A stretch of 64,000 nt of DNA from Nocardioides alkalitolerans (GCA_038184435.1 CP116227.1:868001-932000), one strand, 5' to 3'. Counted from the first letter of the stretch, positions 44,298 to 53,668 are shown. Notes: a model not told the origin generated them from the letters alone. Program-made: numbers and translations.

Positions 44298-45566
44298 GTG
44301 ACCACCACGCAGGAGCCCCCCGTCGCGACCGGCAGCACCTCCGTCCGCGACGCCGCGACCGGCCGTGGCCGTCCCGGACCGGGTCGCGGCCCGGGCTGGG
44401 TCCAGGGCTGGGTCCAGGGGGTCCGCAACGCCCTCGGGCGTCCCCTGACGCCGTACTACCTGCTCCTCGGCGCGTCCGCGCTGCTGCTCACCATCGGTCT
44501 CGTGATGGTGCTGAGCGCCTCGAGCGTCTACGCCTTCAAGGCGTCGGGCGACTCCTACCTCGTGGTGAAGCGCCAGCTCATGTGGGCCGTCATCGGCATC
44601 GTCGTGGCCGCCGTCGTCGCGCGGATGCCACCCCGGCTCGTGCGTCGGCTCATGTGGTTCCCCGGCCTCTTCGTGGTGGTCGCCCTGCTGCTGGCCACCC
44701 AGACGCCGCTCGGTGTCACGGTCAACGGCAACACGAACTGGGTCGCGCTCGGTCCGGTGCAGGTGCAGCCGTCGGAGGTCGCGAAGCTGACGCTCGTGCT
44801 CTGGGCGGCGGACGTCTACGCCAACAAGGAGCGGCGCCTCGACCAGCTGCGGCACATGGTCGTGCCGGTCGTGCCGGTGATGCTGGTGATCATGGTGCTG
44901 GTGCTCCTGCAGCACGACCTCGGCACGGCGCTCGTCGTGATGGCCATCATGCTGGCGATGCTGTGGGTGGTGGGCTTCCCGGCCCGCTACTTCGCGATCA
45001 CGCTCGCGGGCATCGGCGTGCTGGCGCTGGTGCTGGCCTGGACGAGCGCGGAGCGGGTCAAGCGCATCACCAACTTCCTCGACCCGTTCAAGGACTTCCA
45101 CGACGCGGGCTGGCAGCCCGCGCACGGCCTGTTCGCGCTCTCGTCGGGGGGCGTGTTCGGCCAGGGGATCGGGGCCAGCCAGCAGAAGTGGGGCGACCTG
45201 CCCGAGGCCCACACCGACTTCATCTTCGCGGTGCTGGGCGAGGAGCTGGGCCTGTTCGGCACCATGCTGGTGCTCGCGCTGTTCCTCACCATCGCCGTCG
45301 CGGCGATCCGGCTGGCGTCGACCACCGCGGACCCGTTCGTGCGCTACGCGAGCTTCGGCATCGTGGTCTGGCTGCTCGGGCAGGCGCTGATCAACGTCGG
45401 CATGGTGCTGACGCTGCTGCCGGTCATCGGCATCCCGCTGCCGCTGGTGTCCTACGGCGGGTCGGCGCTCGTCCCGTCCATCGTGGCCCTCGGCCTCCTC
45501 ATCTCCTTCGCCCGGCGCGAGCCGGAGGCCGCCGCGGCCCTCGCCGCGCGGCGCCGCGGTCGCTGA
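44298..45566 (+). CDS. ftsW: FtsW peptidoglycan glycosyltransferase (SEDS family)
   Basis: This 422-residue membrane protein polymerises glycan strands at the septum together with FtsI. It has about ten membrane helices and SEDS motifs: VQPSEVAKLTLVLW, LLQHDLGTALV with the conserved Asp, PEAHTDFIFAVLGEELG and PLPLVSYGGSALV. The Gly/Arg-rich N-terminal 45 residues are an actinobacterial extension. GTG 44298 follows GGGAAGGA by about 9 bases. Confidence 0.94.
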   Translation: MTTTQEPPVATGSTSVRDAATGRGRPGPGRGPGWVQGWVQGVRNALGRPLTPYYLLLGASALLLTIGLVMVLSASSVYAFKASGDSYLVVKRQLMWAVIGIVVAAVVARMPPRLVRRLMWFPGLFVVVALLLATQTPLGVTVNGNTNWVALGPVQVQPSEVAKLTLVLWAADVYANKERRLDQLRHMVVPVVPVMLVIMVLVLLQHDLGTALVVMAIMLAMLWVVGFPARYFAITLAGIGVLALVLAWTSAERVKRITNFLDPFKDFHDAGWQPAHGLFALSSGGVFGQGIGASQQKWGDLPEAHTDFIFAVLGEELGLFGTMLVLALFLTIAVAAIRLASTTADPFVRYASFGIVVWLLGQALINVGMVLTLLPVIGIPLPLVSYGGSALVPSIVALGLLISFARREPEAAAALAARRRGR

Positions 45567-45572
45567 CCGCGA

Positions 45573-45661
45573 GGGGGCGCGCCCCCGTCCGCGGCGAGCA
45601 CCCGCGAGACTGACCCGCGACCCGTGACACCGACGACGAGGTCCGGCGCCCCGCCCGGACC
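45573..45661 (+). promoter_or_regulatory. Two hairpins in the ftsW-murG gap
   Basis: GGGGGCG/CGCCCCC (45573-45586) follows the ftsW stop by 6 bases, and GGTCCGG/CCGGACC (45640-45646 with 45655-45661) sits just before the murG ribosome site. They may adjust readthrough or message stability inside the operon. Confidence 0.35.
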
Positions 45662-45681
45662 GTGACCGAGGAAGGCCGATC

Positions 45682-46770
45682 ATGCGCGTGCTGCTCGCCG
45701 GCGGAGGAACCGCCGGCCACACCTCGCCCCTGCTCGCGACCGCCGACGCGCTGCTGCGCCGCGACCCCGCGACCGAGGTGCTGTGCGTGGGCACCGCCCG
45801 CGGCCTGGAGACCCGGGTCGTGCCCGCGGCCGGGCACGAGCTCGCGCTCATCCCGCCGGTGCCGCTGCCGCGCCGCCCGGGAATGGAGCTGCTGCGCGTG
45901 CCGGGTCGCCTCCGGGCGGCGGTGCGCGAGGCCGGCGCCGTCATCGACCGCTTCCGGCCCGACGTGGTGGTCGGCTACGGCGGCTACGTCTCGATGCCGG
46001 TGTACGTCGCCGCGCGGCGCCGCAAGCTGCCCCTCGTCGTCCACGAGCAGAACGCGCTGCCGGGCATCGCGAACAAGGTGGGTGCCCGTGTCGCCGACCG
46101 TGTCGCCGTCAGCTTCCCCGACACCCCGCTGAAGGGCGCGACGTACGTCGGCCTGCCGATCCGGCAGATGATCGCCACCCTCGACCGGGCCGCCCTGCGC
46201 GACGAGGCGCGCGCGAGGTTCGGCCTCGACCCGTCGCTGCCGACCCTCCTGGTGACCGGCGGCTCCCAGGGCGCTCGCCGGCTCAACCAGGCGGTCGCCG
46301 CGTCGGCGCGGGCGCTCGGCGAGGCCGGCGTGCAGGTGCTGCACGTCGTCGGCCCCAAGGGCGAGGCGGAGCCCGAGCCCGTCCCGGGCGTGCCCTACGT
46401 CGTCGAGCACTTCGTGGAGCGGATGGACCTCGCCTACGCCAGCGCCGACCTGGTGCTCTGCCGCTCGGGCGCGTCGAGCGTGACCGAGGCCGCGGCCGTG
46501 GGCCTGCCGGCCGTGTTCGTGCCCCTGCCGATCGGCAACGGCGAGCAGGAGCTCAACGCGCGCCCGGTGGTGGACGCCGGAGGCGGCCTGCTGGTGTCCG
46601 ACGCCGCCCTGAGCGCCGAGTGGATCGCCGCGACCGTGCCCGACCTGGCGACGGACCCGCAGCGGCTGGCGGGGATGGGCGCGGCTGCGGCGGCCCTCAT
46701 CCCGCGGGACGCCGACGAGCGGCTCGCGGCCCTCGTCGCCGAGGCCGCGGAGCGGGGGAGCGCGCGATGA
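45682..46770 (+). CDS. murG: UDP-GlcNAc:lipid I N-acetylglucosaminyltransferase
   Basis: This 362-residue GT-B glycosyltransferase adds GlcNAc to lipid I to form lipid II on the inner face of the membrane. Motifs are the Gly-rich loop AGGGTAGHTSP, VVGYGGYVSMP, HEQNALPGIAN, TGGSQGARRLNQ and CRSGASSVTEAAAVGLPAVFVPLP with the donor-binding residues. ATG 45682 has GAGGAAGG just upstream. The stop overlaps the murC ATG by four bases. Confidence 0.95.
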   Translation: MRVLLAGGGTAGHTSPLLATADALLRRDPATEVLCVGTARGLETRVVPAAGHELALIPPVPLPRRPGMELLRVPGRLRAAVREAGAVIDRFRPDVVVGYGGYVSMPVYVAARRRKLPLVVHEQNALPGIANKVGARVADRVAVSFPDTPLKGATYVGLPIRQMIATLDRAALRDEARARFGLDPSLPTLLVTGGSQGARRLNQAVAASARALGEAGVQVLHVVGPKGEAEPEPVPGVPYVVEHFVERMDLAYASADLVLCRSGASSVTEAAAVGLPAVFVPLPIGNGEQELNARPVVDAGGGLLVSDAALSAEWIAATVPDLATDPQRLAGMGAAAAALIPRDADERLAALVAEAAERGSAR

Positions 46771-48206
46771 GGATCCCGGTTCCGGAGCAGATCCTCCCCG
46801 CGGAGCAGCTCGGCAACGTCCACTTCGTCGGCATCGGCGGCGCGGGCCTCTCCGCGATCGCGCGGATCATGCTGGCCCGCGGGATCACGGTCTCGGGCAG
46901 CGACGGCGCGCCCTCGCCCGTCCTCGACGCCCTCGCGGCTGCCGGAGCCCGCGTCCACGTGGGCCACGCGGCCGAGCAGGTCGCCGACGCCGACACCCTC
47001 GTCGTCTCCACCGCGGTGCGGGAGGACAACCCCGAGGTCGTGGCCGCCTACGCGCGGGGCCTGCGCGTGCTGCCCCGCTCGGCCGGGCTCGCGGCGGTCA
47101 TGGCCGACCGGCGGGTCGTGGCCGTGGCCGGCACGCACGGCAAGACGACCACCACGTCGCTCCTGACGACGGCGCTGGTCGCGGCGGGGGCGGACCCGTC
47201 GTACGCCGTCGGTGGGGAGCTCGCCCAGCTGGGCACCAACGCCCACGACGGCACGGGGCGGGAGTTCGTCGCGGAGGCCGACGAGAGCGACGGGGCCTTC
47301 CTCGTCTACAGCCCCCACCTCGCCGTCGTCACGAACGTCGACGCCGACCACCTCGACGTGTGGGGGAGCGAGGAGGCCTACCGGGCGGCGTTCGAGCAGT
47401 TCCTCGACCGGATCGAGCCGGGCGGCACGCTCGTCGCGTCGGCCGACGACGCCGGTGCGGCGGCCCTCCTGGCGACGGCGCGCGAGCGGGGGATCCATGC
47501 CGTCGGCGTGGGCGAGTCCCCCGAGGCGGCCTGGCGGATCCACGACGTGTCCTTCGCCGGGACGCGCTCGACCTTCGCGCTGACGGGGCCGGCGGACGCC
47601 GGCGCCGCCGACGTCGGACCCGTGACCCTGCAGATCCCCGGCCGCCACTACGTCGTCGACGCGGCCCTCGCCCTGACGGCCGGTCTGTTGCTCGGGCACC
47701 CCGCGGACGCGCTGCGGGCCGGGCTCGAGTCGTTCACCGGCACCCGGCGGCGCATGGAGGCCAAGGGCGAGGTGGGTGGCGTGCGCGTCTACGACAGCTA
47801 CGCCCACCACCCCCAGGAGATCGTCGGCGACCTGCAGGCCGCACGGTCCGTGGCCGGCGAGGGGCGCCTCCTCGTCGCCTTCCAGCCGCACCTCGTGTCC
47901 CGCACGCGGATCTTCGGCGAGGCCATGGGCGCGGCGCTCGGCGCCGCCGACGAGGTCGTCGTCGCCGACGTCTACCTCGCGCGCGAGGAGGCCGATCCCG
48001 CGGTGACCGGAGCGCTCGTGGCCGGGGCGGTCCCGCTGCCCGCCGCCGCGGTGGCGTTCGTGCCGCGCCTCGACGACGTCGCCGCCGAGCTCGTCCGCCG
48101 CGCACGGCCGGGTGATCTCGTGCTGACGCTGGGGGCGGGCGACATCACGACCGTCGGTCCGCTCGTGCTGGCCGGGCTGGCCTCCGGGGGCACCGGATCC
48201 GCATGA
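46767..48206 (+). CDS. murC: UDP-MurNAc:L-alanine ligase
   Basis: This 479-residue ligase adds L-Ala to UDP-MurNAc, the first amino acid of the stem peptide. It has VHFVGIGGAGLSAIARI, the ATP motif AGTHGKTTTTSLL, EADESDGAFL, NVDADHLDVWG and the C-terminal YDSYAHHPQEI with the metal His residues. ATG 46767 overlaps the murG stop, and its stop overlaps the ftsQ ATG. Confidence 0.95.
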   Translation: MRIPVPEQILPAEQLGNVHFVGIGGAGLSAIARIMLARGITVSGSDGAPSPVLDALAAAGARVHVGHAAEQVADADTLVVSTAVREDNPEVVAAYARGLRVLPRSAGLAAVMADRRVVAVAGTHGKTTTTSLLTTALVAAGADPSYAVGGELAQLGTNAHDGTGREFVAEADESDGAFLVYSPHLAVVTNVDADHLDVWGSEEAYRAAFEQFLDRIEPGGTLVASADDAGAAALLATARERGIHAVGVGESPEAAWRIHDVSFAGTRSTFALTGPADAGAADVGPVTLQIPGRHYVVDAALALTAGLLLGHPADALRAGLESFTGTRRRMEAKGEVGGVRVYDSYAHHPQEIVGDLQAARSVAGEGRLLVAFQPHLVSRTRIFGEAMGAALGAADEVVVADVYLAREEADPAVTGALVAGAVPLPAAAVAFVPRLDDVAAELVRRARPGDLVLTLGAGDITTVGPLVLAGLASGGTGSA

Positions 48207-48955
48207 GCCCGACCCCCACCCGCTCCCGGGGGGCGGACGACGACACCCGGCAGCTCTTCCTCGAGCGGCGTCGCCGCGCGCGCTGGTCGCCGTGGCGCTG
48301 GGTCGCGGGCGTGGTCGTCGTGCTCGGGATCGTCGCCGCCGCCCTGTGGCTCGTCTTCTTCTCGTCCGTGCTCGCGGTCGACGAGGTCGAGGTCAACGGC
48401 GCCGACGTGCTCGAGGCGGCCGACGTCCGCACGGCCGCCCGGGTCCCGGAGGGCCGTCCCCTCGCGCGCGTCGACGTCGCGGGGATCGAGCGCCGCGTCG
48501 AGGCGCTCGCGGCGGTGCGGGACGCGACGGTGACCCGTGCCTGGCCGGACGGGATCCGGATCGACGTCGTGGAGCGGGTCGCCATCGCGGTGGTCGTGCG
48601 GGGCACGACCGTCCAGGGCATCGACGCCGACGGCGTCGCCTTCCGCACCTACGAGGAGGCCCCGTCCGACCTGCCGCTCGTCGAGCTCGGCGAGGGCGCG
48701 GACACCGAGGCCGTCGTGGAGGCGGCGCGGGTCGTCGCGGCGATGCCGGACGACACGGCCGCCCAGGTCGCCAGCATCGCCGTCACCTCGGTCGACCAGA
48801 TCGACCTCACGCTGCGCGACGGGTCGGCCGTCGTGTGGGGGAGCGCGGAGGACTCCGACGCCAAGGGCGAGGTGCTCGCCGTGCTGCTCGCCCAGGACGA
48901 CCTGGACGTCGAGGAGTACGACGTCAGCGTGCCGGCACGTCCCACCACGCGCTGA
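48203..48955 (+). CDS. ftsQ: Divisome protein FtsQ
   Basis: This 250-residue protein has a basic cytoplasmic N-terminus, one membrane helix (WVAGVVVVLGIVAAALWLVFF, about 34-54), a POTRA domain beginning VLAVDEVEVNGADVLEAADV, and the FtsQ beta domain. It links early and late division proteins through FtsL and FtsB. ATG 48203 overlaps murC by four bases. It is the last gene before a 179-base gap that carries the ftsZ promoter. Confidence 0.92.
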   Translation: MSPTPTRSRGADDDTRQLFLERRRRARWSPWRWVAGVVVVLGIVAAALWLVFFSSVLAVDEVEVNGADVLEAADVRTAARVPEGRPLARVDVAGIERRVEALAAVRDATVTRAWPDGIRIDVVERVAIAVVVRGTTVQGIDADGVAFRTYEEAPSDLPLVELGEGADTEAVVEAARVVAAMPDDTAAQVASIAVTSVDQIDLTLRDGSAVVWGSAEDSDAKGEVLAVLLAQDDLDVEEYDVSVPARPTTR

Positions 48956-49044
48956 GCGCGACGACGACACGCCACGCCGACGACACGCGGCGTGCCTCCC
49001 CGCACCGGACGCGACGAGAACCTACTGTCGTGGTCACGACGAGG

Positions 49045-49075
49045 TTGACATAACTCTAACCCTCAGCCTGAGGGT
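49045..49075 (+). promoter_or_regulatory. ftsZ promoter region with a dyad operator
   Basis: A consensus -35 TTGACA (49045-49050) is followed by the perfect dyad ACCCTCAG-C-CTGAGGGT (49059-49075). The dyad lies where the spacer and -10 would be. A second small repeat AGGT-TGAG-ACCT follows. The -10 box is not obvious, so a regulator may be needed to open this promoter. Confidence 0.5.
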
Positions 49076-49134
49076 GAAGGTTGAGACCTCGATCCCCGAC
49101 CCACCACCCCCGAGAACGTGAGAGGCGAGCCGCC

Positions 49135-50370
49135 GTGGCAGCTGCGCAGAACTACCTGGCCGTGATCAAGGTCGTCGGCATCGGCGGCGGCGGCGTCAAC
49201 GCCGTCAACCGGATGATCGAGGTCGGCCTCAAGGGCGTCGAGTTCATCGCGATCAACACCGATGCCCAGGCGCTGCTCATGAGCGACGCCGACGTGAAGC
49301 TCGACATCGGCCGCGAGCTCACCCGCGGCCTCGGCGCGGGCGCCAACCCCGACGTCGGCCAGCAGGCGGCCGAGGACCACTCCGACGAGATCGAGGAGGT
49401 CCTCAAGGGGGCCGACATGGTCTTCGTCACCGCCGGCGAGGGCGGCGGCACCGGCACGGGCGGCGCGCCCGTGGTGGCGCGCATCGCCCGCTCGCTCGGC
49501 GCGCTGACGATCGGTGTGGTGACCCGCCCGTTCATGTTCGAGGGTCGCCGTCGCGCGGGCTCGGCCGAGGAGGGCATCGCCGCGCTGCGGGAGGAGGTCG
49601 ACACCCTCATCGTCATCCCCAACGACCGGCTGCTCTCGATCAGCGACCGCAACGTCAGCGTGCTCGACGCCTTCAAGCAGGCCGACCAGGTGCTGCTGCA
49701 GGGTGTCTCCGGCATCACCGACCTCATCACGACGCCCGGCCTCATCAACCTCGACTTCGCCGACGTGAAGTCCGTGATGGCCAACGCCGGCTCCGCCCTC
49801 ATGGGCATCGGCTCGGCGCGGGGCGACAACCGCTCCGTGGAGGCGGCCGAGATGGCCGTGTCCTCGCCGCTGCTCGAGGCCTCGATCGACGGCGCGCACG
49901 GCGTGCTGCTGTCGATCTCCGGCGGGTCGGACCTCGGCCTGTTCGAGATCAACGAGGCGGCCGCGCTGGTCGCCGACGCGGTGCACCCCGAGGCCAACAT
50001 CATCTTCGGCGCGACGATCGACGACGCGCTGGGCGACGAGGTGCGCGTGACCGTCATCGCCGCCGGGTTCGACGGCGGCCAGCCCAAGAAGCGCGAGGAG
50101 GGGGCGGCCCTCGGCCGTTCGCGCACCGAGGCGGCTCCGGCGGCCCCGGCGGCCCCGCAGGCCCCGGCCCGCGCCGAGCAGCGTCAGGCTCCGCCGGTGC
50201 CGCAGCAGGCGACGTACGCGCCCTCGCCGGCGCCCCAGCAGCAGCCCCGCCCGCTCCCGCCGCAGCCGCAGGAGCGCCCCAGCGTGCCCGTGGGTGCGCA
50301 GCGCCCGGCGCAGCCCGCGCCGCAGGTCGACTTCGAGGACGACCTGGACGTGCCCGACTTCCTCAAGTGA
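49135..50370 (+). CDS. ftsZ: Cell division GTPase FtsZ
   Basis: This 411-residue tubulin-like GTPase forms the Z-ring. It has the N-terminal [16 protein letters not shown], the tubulin signature GGGTGTGG at residues 103-110, NDRLL, and the T7 loop [12 protein letters not shown] long Pro/Gln-rich linker leads to the C-terminal peptide [10 protein letters not shown], the docking site for SepF. GTG 49135 has AGGCGAG upstream; a longer frame to 49081 adds low-complexity residues. sepF lies three genes downstream. Confidence 0.96.
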   Translation: MAAAQNYLAVIKVVGIGGGGVNAVNRMIEVGLKGVEFIAINTDAQALLMSDADVKLDIGRELTRGLGAGANPDVGQQAAEDHSDEIEEVLKGADMVFVTAGEGGGTGTGGAPVVARIARSLGALTIGVVTRPFMFEGRRRAGSAEEGIAALREEVDTLIVIPNDRLLSISDRNVSVLDAFKQADQVLLQGVSGITDLITTPGLINLDFADVKSVMANAGSALMGIGSARGDNRSVEAAEMAVSSPLLEASIDGAHGVLLSISGGSDLGLFEINEAAALVADAVHPEANIIFGATIDDALGDEVRVTVIAAGFDGGQPKKREEGAALGRSRTEAAPAAPAAPQAPARAEQRQAPPVPQQATYAPSPAPQQQPRPLPPQPQERPSVPVGAQRPAQPAPQVDFEDDLDVPDFLK

Positions 50371-50401
50371 GGTCGTGCGCGAGGTCGACGGAGGTACCCC
50401 C

Positions 50402-51115
50402 GTGTTCGTGGCACGCACCCGTGTCGAGCGGGTCGAGGTGGCGTTCACCTCGGCCCGCTCGGGCGCGCGCCCGCTGAACCTGGCGCTGCCGGGCACGCCC
50501 CCCGCAGCGGTGGGGGACGTCGTGGCCGACCTCGAGTCCGTACGGCGCGCCCTCGGCGCCACCCGGGTCCAGGGCATGCACCAGGTGCACGGCGCCGACG
50601 TGGCGCGCGTCGAGGAGACCGCGCCCGACGGTCCCGCCCCGCGGGCGGACGCGCTCGTCACCGCCACCCCGGGGGTGGCGCTCGTCGTCCGCGTCGCCGA
50701 CTGCGTGCCGGTGCTGCTGGCCGACGTCGACGCGGGCGTGGTCGGTGCCGCCCACGCGGGCCGGGAGGGCGTCCGGAGCGGTGTCGTGCCGGCGGCCGTC
50801 GCGGCGGTGCGCGCGCAGGGGGCGCGTGAGGTGCGCGCCTGGATCGGCCCGCACGTGTGCGGGCGCTGCTACGAGGTGCCGGCCGCCATGCGGGACGAGC
50901 TCGCCGAGCGGATCCCGGCAGCGGGTGCGACCACCTCGTGGGGCACGCCCGCGCTCGACCTGGGCGCCGCGGTGCGGGCGCAGCTGACCGACGCCGGCGT
51001 CACCGAGGTCGAGCACCTGGGCCTGTGCACGATGGAGCGTGACGACCTGTGGTCCCACCGACGCGACGGCGCGGCCGCCGGTCGGCTGGCCGGCCTCGTG
51101 CAGGTGGTCGCGTGA
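50402..51115 (+). CDS. pgeF: Laccase-domain purine nucleoside phosphorylase-like protein (PgeF/YfiH)
   Basis: This 237-residue protein belongs to the DUF152/YfiH family, described as a peptidoglycan-editing factor and as a broad purine nucleoside enzyme. Zinc ligands are in MHQVHGADV, RVADCVPVLL and GAAHAGREGV, with GPHVCGRCYEVP completing the site. The usual HAGWRG reads HAGREG here. GTG 50402 is chosen for GGAGGT 7 bases upstream. Its stop overlaps the yggS GTG by four bases. The position directly after ftsZ is conserved in actinobacteria. Confidence 0.88.
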   Translation: MFVARTRVERVEVAFTSARSGARPLNLALPGTPPAAVGDVVADLESVRRALGATRVQGMHQVHGADVARVEETAPDGPAPRADALVTATPGVALVVRVADCVPVLLADVDAGVVGAAHAGREGVRSGVVPAAVAAVRAQGAREVRAWIGPHVCGRCYEVPAAMRDELAERIPAAGATTSWGTPALDLGAAVRAQLTDAGVTEVEHLGLCTMERDDLWSHRRDGAAAGRLAGLVQVVA

Positions 51116-51831
51116 GCGCCCGGCGGGAGGAGCTCGCGGCGGGGCTGGCGGCGGTCCACCGCCGGCTCGCCGACGCGGCGACGTCGGCCGGTCGCGACCC
51201 GGAGGACGTGGGCCTCGTCGTCGTCACCAAGTTCTTCCCGGCGTCCGACGTGCGTGACCTCGCCGGCCTCGGTGTCCGCGACGTCGGCGAGAACCGCCAC
51301 CAGGAGGCCGAGGCGAAGGCGGCGGAGTGCGCCGAGCTGGACCTGCGCTGGCACTTCATCGGCGGGCTCCAGAGCAACAAGGCGGCGGCGGTCGCGGCGT
51401 ACGCCGACGTGGTCGAGTCGCTCGACCGCCCCAAGCTCGTCGGTCCGCTGGCCCGCGGACGGGCCGAGCGGCTCGACCGCGGTGACGCGGACGGACCGCT
51501 GGAGTGCCTCGTGCAGGTGAGCCTCGACGCCCCCGGCGCCGACCACCGCGCGGGGTGCCCGCCCGAGGGCCTGGAGGCCCTGTGCGACCGGGTCGCGGGG
51601 GAGGAGCACCTGCGCCTCGCGGGGCTGATGGCGGTCGCGCCGCTCGGCGAGGAACCGGCGGCGGCCTTCGACCGGCTGGCCGCTCACGCCGCCCGCGTGC
51701 GGGCACAGCATCCCGGCGCGACGACCCTGTCCGCGGGGATGAGCGGCGACCTCGAGGAGGCCGTCGCGGCAGGAGCGACACACGTGCGTGTCGGTAGCGC
51801 GGTCCTCGGGGCGCGGCCTCGTGTCCAGTAA
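51112..51831 (+). CDS. PLP homeostasis protein (YggS family)
   Basis: This 239-residue single-domain TIM barrel binds pyridoxal phosphate without known enzymatic activity and buffers PLP and amino acid pools. Typical motifs are LVVVTKFFPASDV with the PLP lysine, DVGENRHQEAEAK, WHFIGGLQSNKA, LAGLMAVAPLG, TLSAGMSGDLEEAVAAGATHVRVGSAVLG. GTG 51112 overlaps pgeF by four bases. It is a standard member of the ftsZ-sepF interval. Confidence 0.9.
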   Translation: MSARREELAAGLAAVHRRLADAATSAGRDPEDVGLVVVTKFFPASDVRDLAGLGVRDVGENRHQEAEAKAAECAELDLRWHFIGGLQSNKAAAVAAYADVVESLDRPKLVGPLARGRAERLDRGDADGPLECLVQVSLDAPGADHRAGCPPEGLEALCDRVAGEEHLRLAGLMAVAPLGEEPAAAFDRLAAHAARVRAQHPGATTLSAGMSGDLEEAVAAGATHVRVGSAVLGARPRVQ

Positions 51832-51834
51832 TGT
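51829..51834 (+). promoter_or_regulatory. Possible -10 box (sepF)
   Basis: TAATGT overlaps the yggS stop and lies 54 bases before ATG 51889. Confidence 0.35.
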
Positions 51835-51888
51835 CCGAATCGACCGGTGTCACCCGTGGCGACACCCAGAACACCTGAGGAAGTCAGT

Positions 51889-52407
51889 ATGAGCGGCGCC
51901 ATGCGCAAGATCGGTGAGTACCTCGGTCTGGTCGAGGACCCCGGGTACGACGACTACGACGAGCTCGACGAGCGGGCCGACGACCGCGAGGAGGTGCGCG
52001 AGGAGCGCCCCGTGCGTCGGCGGACCCCCGAGCCCGTCGCCCAGCAGGCCGCGCCCGTCGCGGACCTCGCCGAGCGTCGCCGCGTGCAGGTGGCGCCGGT
52101 GCCCGCCCCGGCGCCGTCCGCCGTCGAGCTGTCGAAGATCGTGACGCTGCACCCGCGCACCTACAACGAGGCGCGCGCGGTGGGGGAGAACTACCGCGAG
52201 GGCGTCCCGGTGATCATGAACCTGGGCGACATGGACGACGCCGACGCCAAGCGTCTCGTCGACTTCGCCGCGGGCCTCATCTTCGCCACGCGGGGCGACA
52301 TCGAGCGCGTCACCAGCAAGGTCTTCCTCCTGTCCCCGCCCAACGTGACGGTCGCCGCCGAGGAGAAGCAGCGGATCGCCACGAACGGCTTCTTCAACCA
52401 GAGCTGA
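51889..52407 (+). CDS. sepF: Cell division protein SepF
   Basis: This 172-residue protein anchors FtsZ to the membrane. The N-terminal amphipathic helix [17 protein letters not shown] is the membrane anchor, an acidic linker follows, and the C-terminal beta domain (about 85-165) has [28 protein letters not shown] and [19 protein letters not shown] 51889 with GAGGAAG 6 bases upstream is preferred over GTG 51847, because the anchor helix must be at the N-terminus. It should bind the FtsZ C-terminal peptide encoded upstream. Confidence 0.94.
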   Translation: MSGAMRKIGEYLGLVEDPGYDDYDELDERADDREEVREERPVRRRTPEPVAQQAAPVADLAERRRVQVAPVPAPAPSAVELSKIVTLHPRTYNEARAVGENYREGVPVIMNLGDMDDADAKRLVDFAAGLIFATRGDIERVTSKVFLLSPPNVTVAAEEKQRIATNGFFNQS

Positions 52408-52416
52408 CGGGTCGTC

Positions 52417-52719
52417 TTGGCACTCAACGTCATCGGGCAGGTCGTGCACGCGATCCTGTTCGTGTTCATCGCGATGATGTGGATCCGGTTCGTGGTGGAC
52501 TGGGTGCAGGTCTTCGCCCGCTCGTGGGAGCCTCGCGGGCCGCTGCTGGTGGTCCTGGAGGTCGTCTACTCGACCACGGACCCGCCGATCAAGGCCCTGC
52601 GCAAGGTGATCCCGCCGCTGCGCCTGGGCAGCATCTCGCTCGACCTGAGCTTCCTCATCGTGCTGGTGGGGTGCTTCCTGCTCCTCGAGGTCAACCGGCA
52701 GACCCTGCTCGCGGCGTGA
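52417..52719 (+). CDS. YggT-family membrane protein
   Basis: This 100-residue protein has two membrane helices (about 5-28 and 76-94) and the YggT pattern VYSTTDPPIKALRKVIPPLRLGSISLDLSF. Its function is unknown, though its place between sepF and divIVA is constant in actinobacteria. The start appears to be TTG 52417, since no ATG or GTG fits. It lies 9 bases after sepF and is presumably co-transcribed. Confidence 0.88.
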   Translation: MALNVIGQVVHAILFVFIAMMWIRFVVDWVQVFARSWEPRGPLLVVLEVVYSTTDPPIKALRKVIPPLRLGSISLDLSFLIVLVGCFLLLEVNRQTLLAA

Positions 52720-52761
52720 GCCGCGACGGGTACCGTGGGACCCGAGAGCCGCGTGAGGCGC

Positions 52762-52859
52762 TAGGGTTGCGCCGACTTCACGAACCTGACTGATTGCAAA
52801 TGACTCTGTTTCTGCTAGCCGACGAGATGAATGGGTGTGGTCATGCCACTGACGCCTGA
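52762..52859 (+). promoter_or_regulatory. divIVA promoter and leader with a small upstream frame
   Basis: TAGGGT (52762-52767) gives a leader of about 70 bases that is clearly less GC-rich than its surroundings. It contains ATG 52800, opening a 19-codon frame that ends at 52859, past the divIVA start. This could affect divIVA translation. Confidence 0.4.
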
Positions 52860-53616
52860 GGACGTGAGCAACAAGCGCTTCACTCCTGTCCGGCTCCGCG
52901 AGGGCTACGACATGGGTGAGGTCGACCAGTTCCTCGACGAGGTGGAGGCCGAGCTCGCCCGCCTGACGAGGGAGAACGAGGACCTCCGCGCGAAGCTCGC
53001 GGCGGCCCAGTCCAGCGCCTCGTCGGCGCCGGCGCCGGTCTTCGAGAAGGCGCCGGAGCCCGCTCCGGTCGCCGCGCCGACCCCGGCCCCCGCGCCGGTC
53101 GTGCAGGCCGCGCCTGCCGCCGTCCCCGCCGCCGCCCCCGCGGGTGGCGTCGAGACGATCCGCGTCGAGACCGTGCCGCAGGCCTCCAACGCCGCAGCGC
53201 GTCTCCTCGAGATCGCGACGCGCAACGCCGACGAGCTCGTCGACGACGCCAAGAACGAGGCCGACCGGATCATCGGCGAGGCCCGCACCAAGGCGGAGCG
53301 CCTCGAGTCCGAGGCCAAGGGCAAGTCCGACCGCCTCGAGGCCGACGCCCGCAAGCGTTCCGAGATGCTCGACGTCGAGACGGCGGAGCGCCGCCAGCAG
53401 ATGTTCGGTGAGCTCGAGCGCGAGCGCGACAAGCTCAACGGCGAGGTCGACCGCCTCCGGTCGTTCGAGCGGGAGTACCGGTCGCGCCTCAAGACCTACT
53501 TCACGCAGCAGCTCGAGGCCCTCGGCGGCCCGCAGGAGTCGCAGCCCGTCTCCGACGTCTCGTCGGCGGCTGCCCCGAAGCGCCTCCGCTCGATCCTCGG
53601 CGACGACGAGGCCTGA
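52843..53616 (+). CDS. divIVA: DivIVA/Wag31 polar growth protein
   Basis: This 257-residue protein has the N-terminal membrane-binding domain MPLTPEDVSNKRF ... YDMGEVDQFLDEVEAEL, a Pro/Ala-rich insert (about 65-110), and a long coiled coil (about 115-235). It recruits wall synthesis to cell poles and septa. ATG 52843 is used because the family begins at MPLTP; ATG 52831 is in frame but adds four residues. It has its own promoter and a strong terminator, so it is a separate unit at the end of the division cluster. Ser/Thr kinases phosphorylate mycobacterial Wag31, and a PASTA kinase is encoded in this window. Confidence 0.94.
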   Translation: MPLTPEDVSNKRFTPVRLREGYDMGEVDQFLDEVEAELARLTRENEDLRAKLAAAQSSASSAPAPVFEKAPEPAPVAAPTPAPAPVVQAAPAAVPAAAPAGGVETIRVETVPQASNAAARLLEIATRNADELVDDAKNEADRIIGEARTKAERLESEAKGKSDRLEADARKRSEMLDVETAERRQQMFGELERERDKLNGEVDRLRSFEREYRSRLKTYFTQQLEALGGPQESQPVSDVSSAAAPKRLRSILGDDEA

Positions 53617-53633
53617 GCCCCGCACCGTCAGCG

Positions 53634-53668
53634 CGACGCCCCGTGACCGGACCGGTCACGGGGCGTCG
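53634..53668 (+). terminator. Strong terminator after divIVA
   Basis: Perfect 16-base arms (53634-53649 and 53653-53668) with a GAC loop lie 17 bases after the stop codon. Confidence 0.8.
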
